Positions 31,563-42,300 of a stretch of 59,694 nt of DNA are shown piece by piece; within the stretch, counting starts at the first letter, position 1, and every line of letters begins with the position of its first letter. The stretch lies in assembly GCA_017938405.1 (NCBI GenBank), contig JAGBBP010000037.1, positions 1 to 59,694 of the forward strand. Reading direction: 5' to 3'. This stretch comes from Lachnospiraceae bacterium (GTDB lineage Bacteria > Bacillota > Clostridia > Lachnospirales > Lachnospiraceae). The notes under the pieces were generated by a model. The model did not search any database, was not told the DNA's origin, and saw only the letters and a list, made by a program, of their open reading frames with translations. The position numbers were made by a program, and so were the translations under genes.

Positions 31563-34500
31563 TTACTTATCCTTAATCTCGCTGTGCAACTGCTGCAAGG
31601 ACTTAATCTCACGGTTGCCGTGCTTGCGTACGGACTGGATACCCTTTGCGGTAGCTCTTGCCGCAGCAGCGGTGGTCATATAAGGAATCTTGCCCTTGAT
31701 GGCTGCCTTACGCAGGTAGCTGTCGTCGTTTACGCTATCCTTGCCTGCCGGAGAGTTGATAATCAAATCAATGTCGCCGTTGGTAATCATGTCAAGGATG
31801 TTCGGGCGACCCTCGGAAAGCTTCTTAACCAGCTCTGCTTCGATGCCTGCTTCGGTGATAACCTTGTGGGTATTGCCGGTAGCAAGAATCTTGAAGCCGT
31901 TGTTGGAGAACATCTGCGCTACTTCAACGATGTCTACCTTGTCCTTGCGGTTCACGGAGATGAGAACCGTGCCGCTCAGCGGAAGCTTGGACTGGGTTGC
32001 TTCCTGTGCCTTGTAGAAGGCTTCACCGTAGGAAGGAGCAAGTCCTAATACTTCACCGGTGGAACGCATTTCCGGTCCGAGAATCGGGTCAACCTCCGGG
32101 AACATGTTGAACGGGAAGACAGCTTCCTTTACACCGTAGTACGGGATATCCTGTTCCTTAAGGTCAGCCACCGGAGACGGACGACCGGTCAGCTCGGAAG
32201 TAATAATATCGGTTGCAATCGGAACCATGCGGATGTTGCAAACCTTGGAAACAAGCGGAACGGTACGGGATGCACGCGGATTTGCTTCCAGTACGTAAAC
32301 CTTGCCGTTCTCGATTGCGTACTGCATGTTCATAAGACCCTTAACGTGCATTTCCTCTGCAATCTTCTTGGTATATTCTTTGATGGTCTTTACATTCTCT
32401 TCGGAGATGTGTACGGACGGAATGATACAAGCGGAGTCACCGGAGTGAACACCTGCCAGCTCGATATGTTCCATAACCGCCGGAACGAAAGCGTGGGTAC
32501 CGTCGCTGATTGCGTCAGCTTCACACTCTAACGCGTGATTTAAGAAACGGTCAATCAAAATCGGACGATCCGGAGTTACGCCTACCGCAGCATTCATGTA
32601 ACTGGTCATTGTTTCGTCGTCGTAAACCACTTCCATACCGCGACCGCCTAATACGTAGGACGGACGAACCATTGCCGGGTAACCGATCTTATGAGCAATC
32701 TCAAGAGCTTCCTCAACGGTGGTAGCCATACCGGACTCCGGCATCGGAATCTCTAACTTATCCATCATTTCACGGAACAAGTCACGGTCCTCAGCTAAGT
32801 CGATAACGGAAGGAGAGGTACCGAGAATCTTAACGCCGTTCTTTTCCAAATCAGCAGCTAAGTTAAGCGGAGTCTGACCGCCGAACTGTGCGATAACACC
32901 AACCGGCTGTTCCTTCTTATAAATACTGAGTACGTCCTCTAAGGTAAGCGGCTCAAAGTAGAGCTTATCGGAGGTATCGTAGTCGGTGGAAACGGTTTCC
33001 GGGTTACAGTTAACGATGATGGTCTCGAAACCGAGCTTCTTTAATGCCAAAGCAGCATGTACGCAGCAGTAGTCGAATTCGATACCCTGACCGATACGGT
33101 TCGGGCCACCGCCGAGAATCATAACCTTCTTTTTGTCGGTGTTAATCGGATTCTTGTCTTCTGCGTTGTAGGTGGAGTAGTAGTAAGCACTGTTCTCGGT
33201 GCCGCTTACGTGAACACCTTCCCAAGCTTCCTCAACACCCAGAGCAATACGACGTTCGCGGACAGAGTCCTCGGATACGCCTAAAATCTGGCTCAAATAC
33301 TTGTCGGAGAAACCGTTCTTCTTCGCAGAGATGAGAGCGTCGTCTGCCGGAAGGCTGCCCTTGTTTGCTGCGAGGGCTTCTTCTTCTTCAACAAGCTCCT
33401 TCATCTGCTCGATAAAGTAGTGCTTTACCTTTGTAATCTCGTGAATCTCATCCACGGTAGCGCCCTTACGAAGTGCTTCGTACATAATGAAGTGACGCTC
33501 ACTGGATGCGGTAATTAACATTTGGAGAAGTTCTTCCTTGGTCTTGGTATCGAAGTCCTTTGCGTGACCGAGACCGTAACGGCCGGTCTCAAGGCTTCTG
33601 ATTGCCTTCTGGAATGCTTCCTTGTAGGTCTTACCGATACTCATAACTTCACCTACGGCGCGCATCTGAGTACCGAGCTTATCCTGAACACCCTTGAACT
33701 TTTCGAAAGCCCAACGTGCGAACTTGATTACGATGTAATCACCGTCCGGCTCATACTTGTCAAGAGTACCGTACTTGCCGCACGGAATATCCTTTAAGGT
33801 GAGACCTGCCGCCAGCATTGCGGAAACAAGTGCAATCGGGAAACCGGTTGCCTTGGAAGCAAGTGCGGAAGAACGGGAGGTTCTCGGATTGATTTCAATA
33901 ACAATGATACGGTCGGAAACCGGATCGTGTGCGAACTGAACGTTGGTGCCGCCGATAACTTCAACGGACTCAACAATCTTAAATGCCTGCTCCTTTAAGC
34001 GAGCCTGACACTCCTTGGAGATGGTTAACATCGGAGCGGAACAGAAGGAGTCGCCGGTATGTACGCCGAGCGGGTCGATGTTCTCGATGAAGCAAACGGT
34101 AATCATGTTGTTGTCTGCATCACGTACAACTTCGACTTCCAGCTCTTCCCAACCGAGGATGGACTCTTCTACAAGAACCTGTCCGACTAAGCTGGCTTGT
34201 AAGCCTCTTGCACATACGGTCTTTAACTCTTCCTTATTATAAACGAGGCCACCGCCTGCACCGCCCATGGTGTATGCCGGACGGAGAACAACCGGATATC
34301 CTAACTTGTCAGCGATTTCCAGTGCTTCGTCAACACTGTATGCAACCTCACTGCGTGCCATTTCGATGCCCAAAGCATCCATGGACTTCTTAAACTCGAT
34401 ACGGTCTTCACCACGCTCGATGGCATCCACCTGTACACCGATTACCTGTACGTTATACTTGTCCAGAATACCTGCGTTTGCAAGCTCGGAACAAAGGTTG

Positions 34501-34787
34501 AGGCCGGACTGACCGCCGAGATTCGGTAATAATGCATCCGGACGTTCTTTTGCAATAATCTGCTCCAAACGCTCAACGTTTAACGGCTCGATGTAAGTAA
34601 CGTCTGCGGTCTCCGGGTCGGTCATAATGGTAGCCGGGTTGGAGTTTACCAGGACAATCTCGTAACCGAGTTTCTTCAGCGCCTTACAAGCCTGTGTTCC
34701 GGAATAGTCGAATTCACAAGCCTGGCCGATAATAATCGGGCCGGAACCGATGATGAGGACTTTGTTGATATCTGTTCGCTTTGGCAT
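31563..34787 (-). CDS. carB: Carbamoyl-phosphate synthase large subunit
   Basis: A 1074-aa protein with two ATP-grasp synthetase halves (about 1-550 and 550-930) and a C-terminal MGS-like allosteric domain (about 940-1074). Conserved pieces are the start PKRTDINKVLIIGSGPIIIGQ, its internal copy KKVMILGGGPNRIGQGIEFD, and FEINPR-like EINPRTSRSS and LEANPRASRT in each half. It uses ammonia from the small subunit's glutaminase, bicarbonate and two ATP to make carbamoyl phosphate for pyrimidines and arginine. The length is normal. AGGAGGG is 8 nt before the ATG. The glutaminase gene carA is not adjacent, which is less usual. Confidence 0.97.
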   Translation of the reverse strand: MPKRTDINKVLIIGSGPIIIGQACEFDYSGTQACKALKKLGYEIVLVNSNPATIMTDPETADVTYIEPLNVERLEQIIAKERPDALLPNLGGQSGLNLCSELANAGILDKYNVQVIGVQVDAIERGEDRIEFKKSMDALGIEMARSEVAYSVDEALEIADKLGYPVVLRPAYTMGGAGGGLVYNKEELKTVCARGLQASLVGQVLVEESILGWEELEVEVVRDADNNMITVCFIENIDPLGVHTGDSFCSAPMLTISKECQARLKEQAFKIVESVEVIGGTNVQFAHDPVSDRIIVIEINPRTSRSSALASKATGFPIALVSAMLAAGLTLKDIPCGKYGTLDKYEPDGDYIVIKFARWAFEKFKGVQDKLGTQMRAVGEVMSIGKTYKEAFQKAIRSLETGRYGLGHAKDFDTKTKEELLQMLITASSERHFIMYEALRKGATVDEIHEITKVKHYFIEQMKELVEEEEALAANKGSLPADDALISAKKNGFSDKYLSQILGVSEDSVRERRIALGVEEAWEGVHVSGTENSAYYYSTYNAEDKNPINTDKKKVMILGGGPNRIGQGIEFDYCCVHAALALKKLGFETIIVNCNPETVSTDYDTSDKLYFEPLTLEDVLSIYKKEQPVGVIAQFGGQTPLNLAADLEKNGVKILGTSPSVIDLAEDRDLFREMMDKLEIPMPESGMATTVEEALEIAHKIGYPAMVRPSYVLGGRGMEVVYDDETMTSYMNAAVGVTPDRPILIDRFLNHALECEADAISDGTHAFVPAVMEHIELAGVHSGDSACIIPSVHISEENVKTIKEYTKKIAEEMHVKGLMNMQYAIENGKVYVLEANPRASRTVPLVSKVCNIRMVPIATDIITSELTGRPSPVADLKEQDIPYYGVKEAVFPFNMFPEVDPILGPEMRSTGEVLGLAPSYGEAFYKAQEATQSKLPLSGTVLISVNRKDKVDIVEVAQMFSNNGFKILATGNTHKVITEAGIEAELVKKLSEGRPNILDMITNGDIDLIINSPAGKDSVNDDSYLRKAAIKGKIPYMTTAAAARATAKGIQSVRKHGNREIKSLQQLHSEIKDK

Positions 34788-34944
34788 GGATGTGCCCTCC
34801 TAATTTATAGTGTACTGAATTTCTTTTTCCCTTTATTGTATACCATAATACCCAAAAAGAAAAGAGGGAAAATAAAAAAAACACGAAAATGGCAAACCGC
34901 ACAAAAAAAACCAGATAAAGGTACGAAAATAAGATAGTTTTTAC

Positions 34945-34973
34945 TTGTTTTTTTACCCGGGATGCGTTATAAT
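34945..34973 (+). promoter_or_regulatory. Promoter upstream of the 6S-like RNA
   Basis: TTGTTT (34945-34950), 17-bp spacer, TATAAT (34968-34973), predicting a start near 34980. A second possible -10 (TACTAT, 35030-35035) lies directly before the folded RNA. Confidence 0.6.
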
Positions 34974-35033
34974 GAGAGTGTACAAAAGAACAAAGGGCGA
35001 GAGCCTCTTTAGAACTTACATAAGACGTTTACT

Positions 35034-35206
35034 ATCCTAGGATGTACGACACTCCCTGTTATTTTGAACCTACATCACTTTAAAAGGGATTCCTATATTT
35101 ACAGGTCGCTGCAATGCCTCCGTATGAGTGGACTGCAAAAGCCTGTGTGCGGTTACCCACCTAGCTTTGCTAGGAGTCAAAATACAGGAAACGGCATTCC
35201 GGGATA
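35034..35206 (+). ncRNA. Probable 6S-like regulatory RNA
   Basis: The segment folds as a long interrupted hairpin: ATCCTAGGATG (35034-35044) with CATTCCGGGAT (35195-35205), CCTGTTATTTTGA with TCAAAATACAGG (one bulged U), ACAGG/CCTGT further in, and a CCTAGC-TTT-GCTAGG hairpin. TTTTGAACC and GGTTACCCACCTA with GGAGTCAAAA recall clostridial 6S RNA, which binds sigma-A RNA polymerase through its open central bubble. It is transcribed from 34980 or about 35040 and the unit ends at the terminator 35332-35363. Identification rests on memory of the family, not on a covariance search. Confidence 0.6.
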
Positions 35207-35331
35207 GTTACAAAAGAAAAGATGACGAAGTACCAAAGCGAAGACTACGACGAAGTACAAAAGAGCACGGAAGCGTACGAAAGAGCATGGTGATATACAA
35301 ACGAGTATTGTAAAATACCAATGAGAAATAT

Positions 35332-35363
35332 GCCGCGCAGTTTTCTGCGCGGCATTTGCTTTT
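35332..35363. terminator. Terminator of the 6S-like RNA and of the converging small membrane protein gene
   Basis: GCCGCGCAG-TTTT-CTGCGCGGC (35332-35353) is perfect and followed by ATTTGCTTTT on plus; on minus ATATTTCTC follows. The 125 nt between the RNA fold and this terminator are A/G-rich and weakly repetitive. Confidence 0.82.
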
Positions 35364-35393
35364 CGTGTAAGTATCGCCTACACGAATATGTAC

Positions 35394-35849
35394 CTACTCC
35401 TCTGCGACAGCCTTTTCCAATGTCTTTTTTATTCCTTCCAACAGCAGTGTCTGGGTATACTTACTGCTTTCGGATAAAGTTACGTCTTCTAAAGCGGTCC
35501 CTGCAGCCAGTTGGGTGCTGATGTCTGCGGCTGCCGGCTCCATGAGCGGGTACATGGCAGAGGTGGCTTCGTCTAAGTTGACCAGGCGGACGGAATTGAT
35601 GTGGTCCGTATCTACAATTACTTCCAGATTTAAAACGGAGTCGTTTAACGCTATAACGGAGTTGTAGACACCGGCACGGTAGGTAGTCATAGTCGGTGTG
35701 ACCGGTTCGCTCGGGGTATGTTTCTGCAATTCGTTATTCGCAAAGAAAAATGCAAGAATGAAAATGAGTAAAATAATGCCGAGCAGAACAGGAATGGCGA
35801 TTCGGAGGAGCTTTTTCAATTTTAAAACAATGATTCGTGTTTTTGCCAT
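35394..35849 (-). CDS. Small membrane-anchored protein of unknown function
   Basis: A 151-aa protein with a basic N-terminus, one membrane helix (about 15-37, LLRIAIPVLLGIILLIFILAF region) and an extracellular domain of about 110 residues with VYNSVIALNDSVLNLEVIVD and RLVNLDEATSAMYPLM. The outer part resembles FMN-binding-like domains in pattern but lacks a clear flavin-attachment motif, so I do not assign a function. It is divergent from addB with 71 bp between starts and shares a terminator with the 6S-like RNA. Confidence 0.75.
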   Translation of the reverse strand: MAKTRIIVLKLKKLLRIAIPVLLGIILLIFILAFFFANNELQKHTPSEPVTPTMTTYRAGVYNSVIALNDSVLNLEVIVDTDHINSVRLVNLDEATSAMYPLMEPAAADISTQLAAGTALEDVTLSESSKYTQTLLLEGIKKTLEKAVAEE

Positions 35850-35920
35850 AAGGCCTCCTGTGGGTTACACGTAAGTGTGTTATTGATATATGTTATTCGG
35901 GGAAAGAGGGTATTATTCGC

Positions 35921-38900
35921 ATGGCACTCACATTTATTTTAGGGCCGTCCGGTGCCGGGAAAACGGAATGGATTTATGAGAGGGCATTAAAAACAGCAAA
36001 GGAACATCCGGGGCGTACTGTACTTATGGTAGTACCGGAACAGTTTTCTTTGCAGACAATGAAGGATTTACTTGCGCGCAGTGAAACAAAGAGCATGTCA
36101 AACATTGAGGTGCTGAGTTTCTTGCGCCTTTCTTATCGTGTATTTGAAGAGTTGGGAACCGAACCGGGGGAACTGTTAAGCGATGTTGGAAAAAGTCTGA
36201 TTGTAAAACGGGTTGTAAACCGCTTTGCGGGAGAACTGCGTATATTTGCGTCCAATGTAAAAAAAGCGGGTTTTATCGACGAAATAAAGTCCTTGATTTC
36301 AGAGTTTTATCAGTATGGAATTTCACCGGAGTCATTGGAGCAGATGTTGTTGCTTGCAAAAGATGAACCGGTATTACATAAAAAATTAACGGATATTGCA
36401 GTGATTTATAAAGGGTTTGCGGAAAGCATCGAGGGCAAGTATCTGGCAACGGAAACCGTTTCGGATGTGCTGGCAGGGGTGATTGAAGATTCTTCTTTGT
36501 TGAAAGATTGTGATGTGTTTTTTGACGGTTTTACCGGCTTTACCCCGTCTCAGTACGGATTGTTGTCGAAGTTGTTAAAATGTGCGAAAAATTGTTATAT
36601 GACGTTGACGGCGGATGGAGCCGCACTTTCTGGAGATGGTGCGGAACACGGCCTGTTTTATCTGACTCTTAAGACCAGGACTGTGGTGACAAAGCTGGCA
36701 CAGGAAGCTGCATGCCCGGTAGCTACGGTTTTGTTAGGGGAGCAGGGGGAATTACCGCGGTTTGCGAAAAACGAAACTTTGTCTGCGCTGGAAAAGGGCT
36801 TGTTCCGTTATCCGGTACCGGAAAAGAAAAGCTGCGGGGACAATATTTTACTTTATGCGAAGACAAACCGGCAAGCGGAGGCTTCTTTTATTGCGGCGGA
36901 TATTGCGCGACGAGTACGTTCGGAAGACCTCAGGTACGGAAAAATTGCAGTGGTAACCGGAGATGTGGAAGGATACGGCGAGTTAATATTGGCGGAATGT
37001 ACCAAGGCGGGAGTGCCGGCCTTTTTGGACAGTAAGCGGAAGATGTTCCGAAATCCCTGCATCGGCCTGATTCGGGCAATATTGCAAAACGCAAACGGTA
37101 ATTTTTCCTTTGAGTCGGTATTTCGATATTTGAAGAGCGGTCTGACGGATTATGCAAGGGAAGATGTGGCGGTGCTGGAAAATTATTGCCTTGCCTGCGG
37201 AATCCGGGGAGAACGGATGTGGAGTAAGGAATGGAAGTACCGGTACCGGACAAGACAAGACGTGGATTTGGCACGCATCAATACATTGCGGGAAAAAATA
37301 TATGAAGAATTGAAGGGAATCAGCACCTGCCTCAGAGAGGCAAAGACCGCAGGAGAACGCACCAGGGCGTTGTACACCTTTTTGGAGCAACTAGGGATAG
37401 AAGATAAGTTGCGGAAAAAAGAGTCGGAGTTTACGGAAAAGGGTGACTTGGTACGTGCCGCTGAATATCGTCAGGTTTACCGGAATGTAATGGAAATTTT
37501 GGACCGTTTCATGGAACTTCTGGATAGGGAAGAGATGTCTTTGCGGGAATATATCGAGCTTATGGAGACTGCGCTGAAAGAGTGCAAGGTAGGTTTTGTA
37601 CCGCCCAGTACGGATTGTGTGGTCATCGGAGATATTACGAGAACACGACTGACGGATACGGATGTACTGTATCTCGCAGGCGTAAATGAGGGGGTAACCC
37701 CGGCCTTAGGAGGGACCGACGGGCTGATTTCCGAGGCAGAGCGGGAGTTTTTTAAAGAAAAACAGATTGAGCTGGCACCTACGAAAAAGGAATCCGTCTA
37801 TACGGAGCAGTTTTATTTGTATGCCATGTTAACAAAGCCGCGGAAACGGTTGATTATGACTTACAGCCGGTTGTCTCCGGAAGGTGCGGCGTTGCAACCG
37901 TCTTATTTTATACGGCGAATCGGAGAATTGTTTACGGATTTTGCCGTCAAAGAAGACGAAGAGGATTCCTATATGGCATTGTTGCGGAATGATAACGGAA
38001 AAGGTTATTTACTGGACGGATTGCGTCGGTTTGCGGCAGAAGGTGCGGTAGATGACCCTGCATTTTGGGAATTGTATCGTCGTTTTGCCACAGAGCGGGA
38101 AGAGGAAACAAAGCGTCTTTTGCATACGGCTTTTTTCGGAAATCCGACAGGCTCTGTGGGGGAGAATGTGGCAAAGCGGTTGTACGGAATGGTGTTACAC
38201 GGCAGTGTAACCCGGCTTGAAAAATATGCGGCCTGTGCCTTTGCACATTTTATGCAGTACGGTCTTTCCCTTGAGGAACGGGCGGAGTATCGTGTGGCGG
38301 CACCGGAGCTTGGAAATTTATATCACAAGGCACTGGAATTGTTTTCACAAAAGGTACAGGAGAAGGTTTTTTCCTGGCACGGGCTTTCGGAAGCGGACCG
38401 GGATACGCTTTGTACGGAAAGTATTTCCGAAGCGGTGGAGACTTTTGAAAACGGGGTGTTCGACGGTACAAAACGGAACAATTATCTGGTTACCAAGGCA
38501 ACACGGGTTTTGAAAAAAACGGTGGAAATGTTACAGGAGCAAATCAAAGGAAGTTTGTTTGAACCGAAGCATTGTGAAGCTGCCTTTGAGCATACGGCAA
38601 AATATCTTGCCCTCCGGGGAAAGATTGACCGCTATGATGTATGCAACAACGACGGTAAATGGTATCTGCGGGTAATTGATTACAAATCCGGCAGTAAAAA
38701 ATTTGATTTGTCCGAACTTTATTACGGATTACAGGTACAGTTGGAGGTTTATCTGGCGGCGGCGCTGCGCCGGACGGCGGAAGAAGAAGGGAAGGAGCCC
38801 GTACCGGCAGGTATGTTCTATTTTCATGTGTCGGACCCGTTTTTGGAGCGGGAAAAGTATTCCGAGGATGCGGTGAAAAAGGAGTTCCGGCCGGATGGTG

Positions 38901-39301
38901 TATTTAATACGGAAATTTCCGCGGTGACGGCATTGGATGTGTCCTTAAAAGCGGAAAACGGCGGATTAAAACCTTCCGAATCTTCGAAACTGATTTGTGC
39001 GGATACGGATAAAGACGGACAGTTAAAAGAAAACGGGAAAGGAATCTATGAAAAAGATTTTAAAACGTTAACGGAGTATGTTTATAAAAAAATGGAGCGG
39101 GAAGCGGAAGAGATTTTAGCCGGAAATACACAGGCGGCACCGTATCGTTATAAAAAAGCAACACCGTGTACTTATTGCGCCTATGGCACGGTATGCGGGT
39201 TTGATAACCGGTTGCCGGAATTTTCTTACCGGGATTTGAAGGAGTTAAGCAAAGAAGATCTTTGGAACAGGGTCAGAAAGGAGTGCCATGGGGAAGTTTA
39301 A
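35921..39301 (+). CDS. addB: AddB subunit of the AddAB helicase-nuclease
   Basis: A 1126-aa protein. The N-terminal LGPSGAGKTEWIYE is the AddB Walker A, the middle has the inactivated helicase-like core, and the C-terminus holds a RecB-type nuclease with RVIDYKSGSKKFDLSELYYGLQ and the iron-sulfur cysteines (early Cys plus ATPCTYCAYGTVCGFD). With AddA it resects double-strand breaks up to a Chi-like site for RecA recombination. The length is normal. Its 3' end overlaps addA by 14 nt. No clear promoter was assigned in the 71 bp upstream. Confidence 0.95.
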   Translation: MALTFILGPSGAGKTEWIYERALKTAKEHPGRTVLMVVPEQFSLQTMKDLLARSETKSMSNIEVLSFLRLSYRVFEELGTEPGELLSDVGKSLIVKRVVNRFAGELRIFASNVKKAGFIDEIKSLISEFYQYGISPESLEQMLLLAKDEPVLHKKLTDIAVIYKGFAESIEGKYLATETVSDVLAGVIEDSSLLKDCDVFFDGFTGFTPSQYGLLSKLLKCAKNCYMTLTADGAALSGDGAEHGLFYLTLKTRTVVTKLAQEAACPVATVLLGEQGELPRFAKNETLSALEKGLFRYPVPEKKSCGDNILLYAKTNRQAEASFIAADIARRVRSEDLRYGKIAVVTGDVEGYGELILAECTKAGVPAFLDSKRKMFRNPCIGLIRAILQNANGNFSFESVFRYLKSGLTDYAREDVAVLENYCLACGIRGERMWSKEWKYRYRTRQDVDLARINTLREKIYEELKGISTCLREAKTAGERTRALYTFLEQLGIEDKLRKKESEFTEKGDLVRAAEYRQVYRNVMEILDRFMELLDREEMSLREYIELMETALKECKVGFVPPSTDCVVIGDITRTRLTDTDVLYLAGVNEGVTPALGGTDGLISEAEREFFKEKQIELAPTKKESVYTEQFYLYAMLTKPRKRLIMTYSRLSPEGAALQPSYFIRRIGELFTDFAVKEDEEDSYMALLRNDNGKGYLLDGLRRFAAEGAVDDPAFWELYRRFATEREEETKRLLHTAFFGNPTGSVGENVAKRLYGMVLHGSVTRLEKYAACAFAHFMQYGLSLEERAEYRVAAPELGNLYHKALELFSQKVQEKVFSWHGLSEADRDTLCTESISEAVETFENGVFDGTKRNNYLVTKATRVLKKTVEMLQEQIKGSLFEPKHCEAAFEHTAKYLALRGKIDRYDVCNNDGKWYLRVIDYKSGSKKFDLSELYYGLQVQLEVYLAAALRRTAEEEGKEPVPAGMFYFHVSDPFLEREKYSEDAVKKEFRPDGVFNTEISAVTALDVSLKAENGGLKPSESSKLICADTDKDGQLKENGKGIYEKDFKTLTEYVYKKMEREAEEILAGNTQAAPYRYKKATPCTYCAYGTVCGFDNRLPEFSYRDLKELSKEDLWNRVRKECHGEV

Positions 39302-42300
39302 TTTTACGCCGGAACAACGGCAGGTAATCGAAGCGCGAAACTGTACGACCTTGGTTTCCGCGGCGGCAGGCTCCGGTAAAACGGCGGTTTTGGTACAGCG
39401 TATCATTGAAAAGCTGCTTGCAACGGACTCTCCTCAGGACATCAACCGGTTGTTGGTGGTAACCTATACCAACGCGGCGGCGGCAGAGATGCGGGAACGT
39501 ATCGGCAAACGGTTAAACGAATGTCTGGCCTCGGAAGAATATGCGGGGAATATGCATCTGCAAAAGCAGGTGCTGTTGTTGCGCAATGCATCCATTACCA
39601 CGATTCACAGCTTTTGTCTTTCCGTGGTACGGGAGTTTTTCTATGAACTGGATTTAGACCCGGCGTTCCGGATTGCGGAGGAGGCGGAACTGACCCTGCT
39701 TCGCGCCGATGTAATGGAAGAAATGTTAGAAGACCGGTACACCGTCGGAGAAGAGTTGTTTCTACGTTTGACGGAATGTCTCGGCAGTGGGAAAACCGAC
39801 GAGGAATTGGTAAAGCAGATTGAGAATTTTTATAAATTTGCCCAAAGTGCTCCCTTTCCGGAAAGCTGGCTTTCGGAAGCCTTTGAAGCACTGGAACACC
39901 AAAAGGAAGGAAAGGTTTTTTCAGAAGAAGAGCCTTATGTTAAAATGGTGGTTGAGCGGGCGAGGGCGGTTCTTTCGGATTGTGAGAGGCTGTGCAGGGA
40001 CGCCATCGGGGTTTCTTCCGAACCGGATGGTTACCAACCGTATTTGAGTGCGCTGGAAAGTGACTGTGCGTTACTTTCGGAGTTGTTGAAGCAAAACAGC
40101 TACGGGGGATTATCCTGGGCGTTTTCCGGTCTTTCTTTCGAACGGCTGAGTACCAAAAAGTTCCCGTCTTCGGAGGAGAAGAAGGCCCGGGCAAAAAAGT
40201 TGCGTGACACCTATAAGGCGATGATAGAAGAACTGCGGAAGGATTATTTTTTCGCATCGCCGGAACAGATGGCGGAGGATATGGCGGCCATGGCTCCGCT
40301 TTTGCAGGTGTTGGTAGAACTTTGCCGGGAATACGGAGAACGTTTTGCAAAGAAAAAGGCCGAAAAGGGCGTCGTGGATTTTAATGATTTGGAGCATTTG
40401 GCGGTACGTCTCTTGCTGGAAGAGACACCGGAAGGGTTGCGTACCACGGAAATCGCAAAACTTCTTCGCGGACGCTTTGATGAAATTATGATTGATGAGT
40501 GTCAGGACAGTAACGAGATACAGGATTTATTGCTTTGGAGCATTTCCGGAGAAGAGGACGGAAGACCGAATCGTTTTATGGTGGGAGATGTAAAGCAAAG
40601 CATTTACAAATTCCGTATGGCAAAGCCGGAATTGTTTATGAAAAAGTATGAAGAATACAGTGAATATAAAGAGGGGGAACCATACTGTAAAATTGTCTTG
40701 GGGAAAAACTTCCGAAGCAGGGCGGCGGTCATTGATGCGGTAAACGATGTCTTTTCGTATTTGATGCAAAAAAACTTCGGCGGAGTTGCCTATGACGATG
40801 CGGCGAAGTTGTATTTGGGTGCGGATTATCCGTGGGATAAGGAGGACGGTTCTGCGGAACGGGAACAGTATACGGCGGAGCTTTTGTTGACCGATCTGGC
40901 AGCCGTACCGGAGGAGGAAGAAAATGACCGGATTATGCGGGAAGCCATGACGGTGGGAGGCCGGATTCACAGTCTTCTTGCAAGCGGACTGCCGATTTAT
41001 GACGGGGAAGAGGTCGGGGAAAACGGAGAAGTACAAAAGAAGTTTCATCCGGTTTCCTACGGAGATATTACAATTTTATTTCGTTCCGTGAAAGGGTTTG
41101 CCGAAGGCTTTGTGGAGGTGTTTACGGAACTTGGGATTCCGGCGGTAGTGGAAAAGAAAAGCGGATATTTCGATGCCCAGGAAGTGGCAGTAGTGTTAAA
41201 TGCGTTGCGCATTATCGATAACCCGCTACAGGATATTCCCCTTGCGTCGGTACTTCGCTCCGAAATGGTGGGTTTGACGGAAGAAGAAATGGCGGTAATT
41301 TCCATTGTTGCTAAGGCAGGGGAAAAAGAGAAACGTTTTGCTTTTTACGATACGTTACAACTGTTTTTACAACGCACGGAGGAAGAGAACATCCGGATGG
41401 CATGTGTACCGGAGTCGGCAGAAGAAATTGCCCGGACAGCGCGGACAAAACTGCTGCGCTTTTGGAGATGGATGGAAGAATTGCGGGAAATGTCGTCCTA
41501 TGCCGGAGTACCGGAATTGCTGGAATCCTTATACGAGAAAACGGCATATCCTGATTTTATGAGGGTAAAACCGGCGGGAGACCGTCGTATGGAAAATCTC
41601 TCCATGCTGATAGAGAAAGCAAAGAAGTTTGAGGAAAGCAGTTATTCCGGAATTTTTGATTTTGTACGTTACATCGAACGTTTGCAAAAATATGATATGG
41701 ATACGGGAGAAGCCCAGATTGTATCGGGTGAAAATGCGGTACGTCTCATGAGCATTCATAAGAGTAAAGGTTTGGAGGCTCCGGTGGTGATTGTGGCGGG
41801 ACTTTCCAAACAGTTCAACAAAACAGATATTCAGGCGGGACTTGTTTTACATCCGGAGCTGGGTGTGGGCGTGGAATTCCGGGATGAAGTATTACGGGTG
41901 AAAGCTCCGACCCTTTCCAAAAAAGTAATTGCAGGCCAATTAAAATACGAAATGCTTTCGGAAGAATTGCGTGTTTTATATGTGGCGCTTACCCGTGCAA
42001 AGGAAAAATTGATTTTATCTGCCGCGGTAAAGTCTGCGGAAGAAGTTTGCGAAAAGTTACGGACGACGGACGCGGGGCATATCCGGGCAGGGTTTACGGA
42101 ACTCGTTAAGGCCAATTCTTACTTGGATTTTCTGATGGGCGCACTGGGCTGCTGTTTGAAGAAGGGGAGCGTGCGTTTGGCGGAGCCGGAGATGGCAAAG
42201 GCACAGACGGAGGAGGCGGTCGGAAGAAAAGAGGCGGAAACGATAGAAAGAAAAGCACGTTTTGCCGTATTTTCCGAGGTGAGCACCGAAACGGTGTACC

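Noticed and set aside
34980..35363. tmRNA, SRP RNA or RNase P RNA for the structured transcript
   Set aside because: None of their conserved sequences (tRNA-like ends, SRP Alu/S domain motifs, RNase P core) is visible; the 6S-like fold fits better.
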